Shown here: in pieces, positions 32,879 through 37,755 of the stretch
Numbering within the stretch: position 1 is the stretch's first letter
Layout: each line of letters opens with the position of its first letter
Source of the DNA: Bacteroidales bacterium
Lineage (GTDB): Bacteria; Bacteroidota; Bacteroidia; Bacteroidales; UBA932
DNA: 37,755 nucleotides
Direction of reading: 5' to 3'
Assembly: GCA_017423025.1 (NCBI GenBank)
Contig: JAFPGC010000034.1
Coordinates: 1 to 37,755, forward strand
Position numbers and translations under genes: made by a program
Notes under the pieces: model-generated
The model's input: the letters and a program-made list of their open reading frames with translations, nothing else
Database searches by the model: none
What the model was told of the DNA's origin: nothing

Positions 32879-34054
32879 TCAGTAAGATTTAAGTCCTTCT
32901 TTAAGTCGGTTAAGTCCGTCCAGCAGACGGGTTCGGGGGCAGGCGATGTTGAGGCGCTCGAAACCTTCGCCGGCGGCGCCGTAGATGGTTCCGGTGCTCA
33001 GCACCAGGCCGTGCTTTTCCCGCAAATGAGTGGCCAGGCGCTCGGAGAGGCCTTCCAGGGGCTCACCGGGCTTGAGGGCGCAACGGCAGTCCAGCCACAT
33101 GAGGTAGGTGCCTTCCAGCGGCGGGCAAATGACTTCCGGCATTTCGTCTTCCAGGAAGCAGCACACCGTGCGGGCGTTGTGGTAGAGGTAGTTCCGCAGC
33201 TCGTCCAGCCAGGGACCACCGGCAGAATAAGCCGCCTTCAAGGCCGTGACGCCAAAGACGTTCACGTCGCAGCACTCGTTGTCGTTGATGGCGCGGTCCA
33301 TCCTGGCCAGGATGGCAGGATCGGCCGCAAAGATGTTGGCAATCTGGATGCCGGCAATGTTAAAGGCCTTGGTGGGGGAGATGCAGGAAACGGAGTTCTT
33401 GACATACTGCTCCGGCAGGGTGGCCCAGGGGGTGTAGTCGTGGCCGGGGTAAGTGAGTTCGCAGTGAATCTCGTCGGATACCACGAACACGTCGTTGCGG
33501 CGGCAGATCTCTGCCATCAGGAGCAGTTCTTCCCGTGTCCAGACACGGCCCACGGGATTGTGGGGGTTGCAAAGGAGGAATACCTTGGCCTGGGCGCACT
33601 TGGCTTCAAAATCGTCCCAGTCCACTATGAAGTGCTTGCCGTCAAACTTGAGGGGGCTCTCCAACTGGCCGCATCTGTTGTTGCGGATGGCGGGGAAGAA
33701 GGCGTTGTAGCAGGGCGTCATCACCAGCACTTTGTCGCCGGGTACGGTCATGGCCTTGATGGCGGCGCTGTACGCGGCAATGACACCGGTGGTGGGAACG
33801 ATGTTCTCCCGGCCGATTCCTTCCCAGCCGTGCCGCGAGGCGAACCATCGGCCCATGATGCCGAAGTAGTCGTCGGGGATGAGTTCATAGCCGAAGACGC
33901 CGTGGTCCAGCCTTTTTTGCAGGGCCTCCTGAATCTCGGGGGCAATGCGGAAGTCCATATCGGCCACCCACATGGGCAGCGTTCCGGGATACAGGTCCCA
34001 TTTCACACTTTCGGTCCCCTTCCGTTCGGGGCATTGGTCAAAATTGTATTTCAT
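32879..34054 (-). CDS. MalY/PatB-family PLP aminotransferase (probable cystathionine beta-lyase)
   Basis: 391 residues, the normal length for fold-type I enzymes of the MalY/PatB group. Visible family features: LPMWVADMDF (26-35), FGYE (54-57), CNPHNPVGR with PLP-binding Asn166, SDEIH with Asp194 contacting the pyridine ring, and the Schiff-base Lys229 in SPTKAFNIAG. Members cleave C-S bonds of cystathionine or cysteine, releasing pyruvate, ammonia and homocysteine or sulfide, in the cytoplasm. The initial MKYNFDQCPERKGTESVKWD block is typical of PatB-type proteins. It lies ten bases after the DUF3737 gene and three before the macroglobulin gene in the same orientation, so it is probably transcribed with them, although no shared pathway is obvious. 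Confidence 0.9.
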   Translation of the reverse strand: MKYNFDQCPERKGTESVKWDLYPGTLPMWVADMDFRIAPEIQEALQKRLDHGVFGYELIPDDYFGIMGRWFASRHGWEGIGRENIVPTTGVIAAYSAAIKAMTVPGDKVLVMTPCYNAFFPAIRNNRCGQLESPLKFDGKHFIVDWDDFEAKCAQAKVFLLCNPHNPVGRVWTREELLLMAEICRRNDVFVVSDEIHCELTYPGHDYTPWATLPEQYVKNSVSCISPTKAFNIAGIQIANIFAADPAILARMDRAINDNECCDVNVFGVTALKAAYSAGGPWLDELRNYLYHNARTVCCFLEDEMPEVICPPLEGTYLMWLDCRCALKPGEPLEGLSERLATHLREKHGLVLSTGTIYGAAGEGFERLNIACPRTRLLDGLNRLKEGLKSY

Positions 34055-34064
34055 AGGGGTTAGG

Positions 34065-34913
34065 TTAATCCGTCTGCGTTATCTCACAATTACCGGGCGC
34101 TTTGATATTGGGGTCCAAGATAATCTGGCCGATGGAACCGGCCTTGATGAAGCCGCTGCGGGGGTTCTTCACGGAATGGATGGCCCCCCGGACCGTGGCC
34201 TGGACGCTGCTGTACTCGAAGGCCAGGTCGGCGTCGGGCTCGAAGGTGCAGTTCTCCAGGATCAGGTTCTCGCAGTAGCACAGGGGCTGCGTTCCGCCAA
34301 TGTGGCAGTTCACAAGTCTCAAGTTTTTGGCATACCAGCCCAGGAATTCCCCCTGGATGCGGGAGTCGTAAACCGTGACGTTTTCGCTTTCCCAGAACGC
34401 ATCCTTGGTGTCCAGGTCGGAATTGCGGATGACCACGTTCCTGGAGTACTGGAAGGAGTAATTGCCCTGCAGCCTGAAGTTGTCAATGTCGATGTTGTCC
34501 GTGTGCATGAAGATGTAATCGGCCTTCTGCACCTCTACATTGCGCAGGGTGACGCCGTCACAGTCCCAGAAGGTTTCCAGGGCGTTGGTGAGCCGGACGT
34601 TCTCCAGATAGGTGCTGGTGATGCGGCGGAACATCTTGGGGGCTTCCACCAGGGTGTCGAACATGCGGCAATCGCGGGTATACCAGAGGGCCGCACGGGC
34701 GCCTTCCCGGAAGATGCAGTTCCGGATGGTAAAGCCGTCGCATTCCCAGAAAGGATATTTGCCGTTGAATTCGCAGCCTTCGGCCTCAATGTTGGCGCCT
34801 TCTTTAAGGGAGGATTCCCCCGGGCCGATGGTGACGTTTTCCAGTCTCAGACCCTCGCGCCGGGCATACAGGGGACGCTCCCCTTCGAAGTGTTGATTCT
34901 TGATAAGTTCCAT
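34065..34913 (-). CDS. DUF3737-family beta-helix protein
   Basis: 282 residues from the ATG at 34913 (MELIKNQHFEGERPLYA). A longer reading from TTG at 34922 is rejected because that TTG lies in the -7 box. The whole protein is a run of short strands with the pattern of a right-handed beta-helix: LENVTIG, IEAEGCEFNGKYPFWECDG, FTIRNCIF, NVRLTNALETFWDCDG, VTLRNVEVQKADYIF, VVIRNSDLDTKDAFWES and so on. No signal peptide is seen, so it is likely cytoplasmic. The family is widespread in gut bacteria; function unknown. It is the first gene of the group leading to patB-like, yfhM-like and pbpC. Confidence 0.88.
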   Translation of the reverse strand: MELIKNQHFEGERPLYARREGLRLENVTIGPGESSLKEGANIEAEGCEFNGKYPFWECDGFTIRNCIFREGARAALWYTRDCRMFDTLVEAPKMFRRITSTYLENVRLTNALETFWDCDGVTLRNVEVQKADYIFMHTDNIDIDNFRLQGNYSFQYSRNVVIRNSDLDTKDAFWESENVTVYDSRIQGEFLGWYAKNLRLVNCHIGGTQPLCYCENLILENCTFEPDADLAFEYSSVQATVRGAIHSVKNPRSGFIKAGSIGQIILDPNIKAPGNCEITQTD

Positions 34914-34919
34914 AACATA

Positions 34920-34927
34920 CAAAGTTA
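34920..34927 (-). promoter_or_regulatory. -7 element of the DUF3737-to-pbpC operon
   Basis: The minus strand reads TAACTTTG (perfect TAnnTTTG), with the ATG only six bases after it, so the transcript would be leaderless or nearly so. The upstream side is the groEL terminator, which leaves no good -33 element. Confidence 0.55.
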
Positions 34928-34928
34928 C

Positions 34929-34957
34929 AAAAAAAAGACATCCCTTTTGGGGATGTC
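34929..34957 (-). terminator. Rho-independent terminator of groES-groEL
   Basis: On the minus strand GACATCCC, loop CAAAA, GGGATGTC, then eight T. A perfect 8-bp stem located 20 bases after the groEL stop codon. Confidence 0.93.
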
Positions 34958-34977
34958 CTTCATTTATGTGCTGATTT

Positions 34978-36600
34978 TTACATCATTCCGCCGGCGGGCA
35001 TGGCGGGGGCGGCCGGAGCGGGCTCGGGGATGTCCACGATACCGCATTCGGTGGTGAGGAACATGCCGGCTACGGAAGCGGCATTCTCCAGAGCCACACG
35101 GGCTACCTTGGTGGGGTCGATGACACCGGCCTCGTACATGTTCACGTACTCGTCGGTGCGGGCGTTGTAGCCGAAATCGGCCTTGCCTTCACGGATCTTG
35201 TTGATGATGACGGAGGCTTCTACACCGGCGTTGGCGGCAATCTGACGGAGGGGTTCCTCGATGGCGCGCTCGATGATGCGGATGCCGGTGGTCTCGTCCT
35301 CGTTCTCACCCTTGAGACCCTTCAGGGCTTCTGCGGCGCGGATGTAAGCTACACCGCCGCCCGGCAGGTAACCTTCTTCCACAGCGGCGCGGGTGGCGTT
35401 GAGGGCGTCGTCCACGCGGTCCTTCTTCTCCTTCATCTCCACCTCGGTGGTGGCACCTACGTAGATGACTGCTACGCCGCCGGCGAGCTTGCCCAGGCGC
35501 TCCTGGAGCTTCTCACGGTCGTAGTCGCTCTTGGTGGTCTCGATCTGGGAACGGATCTGATCGGCCCTGTCCTTGATATCGGACTGCAGGCCTGCACCGC
35601 CTACGATGGTGGTGTTTTCCTTGGTGATGGTGACCTTCTCGGCCTTACCCAGCATCTGGACGTTGGCGTTCTGGAGGGTGAAGCCGCGCTCCTCGGAGAT
35701 GACCACGGCGCCGGTGAGTACGGCGATGTCCTGGAGCATTTCCTTGCGGCGGTCTCCGAAGCCGGGGGCCTTGACGGCGGCTACCTTCAGGGTGCCGCGC
35801 AGACGGTTCACCACCAGGGTGGTAAGGGCCTGGCCTTCCACGTCTTCGGCAATGATGAGGAGGCTCTTGCCTTCGCGGGCCACGGGCTCCAGTACGGGCA
35901 TGAGGTCTTCCATGTTGGCGATCTTCTTGTCCGTGAGGAGGATGTAGGCGTCGTCCAGGACGGCTTCCATCTTGTCACCGTTGGTCATGAAGTAAGGGGA
36001 GATGTAGCCGCGGTCGAACTGCATGCCTTCCACTACCTTTACCTCGGTCTCGGTGCCCTTGGCTTCCTCGACGGTGATGACGCCGTCCTTCTTCACCTTG
36101 GCCATGGCCTCGGCGATGAGTTTTCCGATCTGGGCGTCGTTGTTGGCGGAAACGGTTCCCACCTGCTCTACCTTGGAGTAGTCGTCACCCACGGGCTGGC
36201 TCTGCTTCTTCAGATTGGCCACCACGGCGGCGACGGCCTTGTCAATACCGCGCTTGAGGTCCATGGGGTTGGCACCGGCGGTGACATTCTTAAGACCCAC
36301 GTTGATGATGGCCTGGGCCAGCACGGTAGCGGTAGTGGTACCGTCACCGGCCTGGTCGTTGGTCTTGGAGGCAACCTCCTTCACCATCTGGGCGCCCATG
36401 TTCTGGAACTGGTCCTCCAGCTCCACTTCCTTAGCCACGGTAACACCGTCCTTGGTAATCTGGGGTGCACCGAACTTCTTGGCGATAACCACATTGCGGC
36501 CCTTGGGACCCAGGGTTACCTTGACAGCGTTGGCGAGGGCATCGGCACCGTCCTTCATGGCGGCGCGTACCTCGGTATTGAATTTGATTTCTTTTGCCAT
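34978..36600 (-). CDS. groL: Chaperonin GroEL (Hsp60)
   Basis: 540 residues from the ATG at 36600 ([26 protein letters not shown] split at residue 20; the conserved Bacteroidales start). A spurious five-residue extension upstream comes from the palindromic element and is rejected. Hallmarks: [11 protein letters not shown] (about 29-39), the [16 protein letters not shown]-binding loop near 87-99, [13 protein letters not shown] in the apical domain, and GGGVAYIRA. The C-terminus ends MPAGGMM, a short version of the GGM tail. It folds proteins in the cytoplasm as a double heptamer ring with GroES. It follows groES with a 42-base gap that contains a palindromic element, and ends at a strong terminator. 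Confidence 0.99.
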   Translation of the reverse strand: MAKEIKFNTEVRAAMKDGADALANAVKVTLGPKGRNVVIAKKFGAPQITKDGVTVAKEVELEDQFQNMGAQMVKEVASKTNDQAGDGTTTATVLAQAIINVGLKNVTAGANPMDLKRGIDKAVAAVVANLKKQSQPVGDDYSKVEQVGTVSANNDAQIGKLIAEAMAKVKKDGVITVEEAKGTETEVKVVEGMQFDRGYISPYFMTNGDKMEAVLDDAYILLTDKKIANMEDLMPVLEPVAREGKSLLIIAEDVEGQALTTLVVNRLRGTLKVAAVKAPGFGDRRKEMLQDIAVLTGAVVISEERGFTLQNANVQMLGKAEKVTITKENTTIVGGAGLQSDIKDRADQIRSQIETTKSDYDREKLQERLGKLAGGVAVIYVGATTEVEMKEKKDRVDDALNATRAAVEEGYLPGGGVAYIRAAEALKGLKGENEDETTGIRIIERAIEEPLRQIAANAGVEASVIINKIREGKADFGYNARTDEYVNMYEAGVIDPTKVARVALENAASVAGMFLTTECGIVDIPEPAPAAPAMPAGGMM

Positions 36601-36610
36601 AATGTTAATT

Positions 36611-36637
36611 GTCATGGCCGGCTGGACCGGCCATCTC
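36611..36637 (-). repeat. Small palindromic element, copy 3 (between groES and groEL)
   Basis: On the minus strand: GAGAT, stem GGCCGG/CCGGCC around TCCAG, then ATGAC. It has the same layout as the two elements in pbpC. It lies ten bases before the groEL ATG, so the hairpin would form in the groES-groEL mRNA close to the groEL initiation site. Confidence 0.75.
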
Positions 36638-36642
36638 CTTCC

Positions 36643-36909
36643 TTAAAGGATTGCCAAAATATCAGACTGTTTTACGATGAGGTACTTCTTGGTTTCTACG
36701 GTGACCTCGGTGCCGGCGTATTTGCCATAGAGAACGGTGTCTCCCACTTTCACTTCCATGGGTTCGTCCTTTGCGCCCGGGCCTACGGCCACAATCACGC
36801 CCTGCTGGGGTTTCTCTTTGGCATTGTCCGGGATGTAGAGGCCCCCGGCGGTCATGGTCTCGGCCTCTTTGGGCTCGATCACCACTCTGGTTCCTAAAGG
36901 TTTCAGCAT
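36643..36909 (-). CDS. groS: Co-chaperonin GroES (Hsp10)
   Basis: 88 residues, slightly shorter than E. coli GroES. Clear family blocks: [16 protein letters not shown] (2-17), the mobile loop [20 protein letters not shown] (19-38), [15 protein letters not shown] and the closing [13 protein letters not shown]. It caps the GroEL ring in the cytoplasm. It is the first gene of the groES-groEL operon. The leader is A-rich, usual for Bacteroidota translation starts. I could not identify a confident promoter or a CIRCE element upstream. Confidence 0.98.
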   Translation of the reverse strand: MLKPLGTRVVIEPKEAETMTAGGLYIPDNAKEKPQQGVIVAVGPGAKDEPMEVKVGDTVLYGKYAGTEVTVETKKYLIVKQSDILAIL

Positions 36910-36987
36910 AATATTTTGTGTTTTTAGTTAATTTGCGTTGTGCCCTGATTTCATCAAGGCGCGTGCCAGTCCGCTTTCACTGACAAA

Positions 36988-37017
36988 TTGGCAGATAAGA
37001 TTTTTTTCCTACCTTTG
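36988..37017 (+). promoter_or_regulatory. Promoter of the small secreted protein gene
   Basis: TTG (36988-36990), 19 bases, then TACCTTTG (37010-37017), a full Bacteroidota promoter. It ends 22 bases before the ATG at 37040, which excludes longer upstream starts. Confidence 0.78.
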
Positions 37018-37039
37018 CACTTATAATATATACATACAT

Positions 37040-37435
37040 ATGCGCAAGATTATCCTTACTGTCGTTCTGCTGTTATCGGCCTTGGTGCTCAAGGCCCAGG
37101 ATTATAAGATTGTGGCCGATGCCTCCATCCCTGCCGAGGCCGCCCAGGTGCTGGTGCAGCGTTTTACCCAGATGCTCACCTCCGGCGGTTTCACCGTTTC
37201 GGAAGAAGGGGCCGATGTCATCCGCCTCATCCCCACCATCACCAGCAAGATGGAAGTGTCGGATTCCCAACTGGCGCTTTCCATAGATTTGAAGGCCAGC
37301 GTAGGGGAGGTCTCGGAGGTTTTCCCCATCAAAGGCGTAGGAGAGAATGAGGCCGATGCCTGGCTGCGTGCCGCCAAGCTCATTTTGCCCCGTTCCAAGG
37401 CCGCCCAGGGCTTCGTGGAAAAACTCAAAAATTAG
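37040..37435 (+). CDS. Small secreted protein of unknown function
   Basis: 131 residues from the ATG at 37040, chosen because the signal peptide (MRKIILTVVLLLSALVLKAQ) begins there and the promoter lies just before. The mature part (about 110 residues) alternates helices and strands: AAQVLVQRFTQMLTSGGF, VIRLIPTITSKMEVS, LALSIDLKASVGEVSEVFPI, ADAWLRAAKLILP. The pattern resembles small periplasmic domains seen in CsgG/LpoB-like folds, but I cannot assign a family. No cysteine is present at the cleavage site, so it is not a lipoprotein. It is monocistronic between groES (divergent) and the rRNA operon. Confidence 0.8.
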   Translation: MRKIILTVVLLLSALVLKAQDYKIVADASIPAEAAQVLVQRFTQMLTSGGFTVSEEGADVIRLIPTITSKMEVSDSQLALSIDLKASVGEVSEVFPIKGVGENEADAWLRAAKLILPRSKAAQGFVEKLKN

Positions 37436-37512
37436 CTCAAAATCGCAAACGATTGATAATGAGCAGCGTTTTAAAAATTTTTAAAAATTCTTGAAAAATT
37501 TCCGCAAAAAAA

Positions 37513-37543
37513 TTTGCAGGATAAAAAAAAGGTAGTACCTTTG
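37513..37543 (+). promoter_or_regulatory. rRNA operon promoter
   Basis: TTTG (37513-37516), 19 bases, then TACCTTTG (37536-37543), an exact consensus promoter. The 45 bases before it (from about 37468) are A/T tracts that could act as an UP-like element, as expected for a strong rRNA promoter. Confidence 0.88.
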
Positions 37544-37723
37544 CAGTCCCGTTTGAGAAGAACGGGATTTTTTACGGCCAAAAGCCAACAAAAAGTTCAT
37601 TGAAAAGACTGAAAGAAAGTACAAGCAAGTACCGAGAAATTGTGTAACACAATTTACTAATAAACGAGCGTCAGTTTCTTTTAAGAAACAGCGTCAGGGC
37701 AGGCTAGTCATTTAAAAAAATAT
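37544..37723 (+). ncRNA. rRNA leader with hairpins
   Basis: 180-base leader between promoter and 16S. It holds TCCCGTT/AACGGGA (37547-37567) followed by six T, located at the very 5' end of the transcript; AAATTGTG/CACAATTT with loop TAA (37637-37655); and GTTTCTT/AAGAAAC (37674-37689), framed by direct repeats GCGTCA (37668-37673 and 37691-37696). These are probably antitermination and processing structures. No ORF is seen in 37436-37723. Confidence 0.7.
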
Positions 37724-37755
37724 ACAATGAAGAGTTTGATCCTGGCTCAGGATGA
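37724..37755 (+). rRNA. rrs: 16S ribosomal RNA, 5' end (partial)
   Basis: GAAGAGTTTGATCCTGGCTC, the universal 16S 5' sequence (primer 27F region), is present from 37729; by comparison with E. coli, base 1 falls near 37724. The bases ACAAT before it and GGATGA after it are as in Bacteroidales. The gene continues beyond the window. Confidence 0.97.

Noticed and set aside
31082-34063. 993-codon open frame on the + strand opposite the macroglobulin and aminotransferase genes
   Set aside because: It is antisense to two proteins with clear family motifs, has no promoter or recognisable domain, and its openness follows from GC-rich third codon positions on the other strand.
36601-36615. Five-residue N-terminal extension of GroEL (MTINI)
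   Set aside because: GroEL proteins begin at MAKEIKF; the extra start derives from the palindromic element.
36910-37009. Heat-shock promoter or CIRCE operator before groES
   Set aside because: No CIRCE inverted repeat and no convincing TAnnTTTG or sigma-32-like pair on the minus strand; left unannotated.

Overview
The window is chromosomal DNA of a member of the Bacteroidota, most likely order Bacteroidales. Supporting signs are: promoters of the Bacteroidota type (TTTG or TTG, about 19-20 bases, then TAnnTTTG) before the tRNA, prsW, the toxin-antitoxin pair, the rRNA operon and others; little use of Shine-Dalgarno sequences; a complete type V (Mfa/Fim-like) fimbrial operon, a system typical of Bacteroidales; and a 16S rRNA 5' end at the right edge. 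By eye the coding DNA is moderately GC-rich. I cannot name the genus.

Layout. Positions 1-5076 are a housekeeping/regulatory block: the last codons of a gene entering from the left, an orphan sensor histidine kinase (-), tRNA-Val(UAC) (-), a PrsW-type membrane protease and an alkaline phosphatase (+, probably co-transcribed), then a membrane-anchored AraC-family regulator (-). Positions 5290-22099 hold eight tightly packed genes on the + strand, divergent from that regulator. They encode a DUF3575/OmpA fusion, two tandem large Mfa1-like subunits, an Mfa2/FimB-like anchor, a third shorter Mfa1-like subunit and three further lipoproteins, the last two probably tip or adhesin components. The 213-bp divergent control region carries repeated GTTTCA motifs and a run of nine G.

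Positions 22100-22431 are a non-coding stretch rich in hairpins and phased repeats. It leads into a two-gene toxin-antitoxin-like pair: a Phd/YefM antitoxin, and a YoeB-fold protein that has lost most of its catalytic residues and carries an extra C-terminal domain. A surface lipoprotein with cysteine-containing 26-residue repeats follows (23596-25581). Positions 25602-34913 (-) form a likely operon, read right to left: DUF3737 protein, MalY/PatB-like aminotransferase, thioester alpha-2-macroglobulin (YfhM-like), PBP1C. To its right lie groES-groEL (-), a small secreted protein (+) and the promoter, leader and first bases of an rRNA operon (+).

How the parts fit: the AraC-like membrane regulator probably controls the divergent fimbrial operon and itself. 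The macroglobulin and PBP1C are a known envelope-defence/repair pair. The most unusual features are the degenerate YoeB fusion; a family of three small palindromic elements with covarying stems, two of them inside the pbpC reading frame and one just before groEL; and the G9 tract in the fimbrial leader. All assignments rest on reading the sequence and remembered family features; no database search was run.
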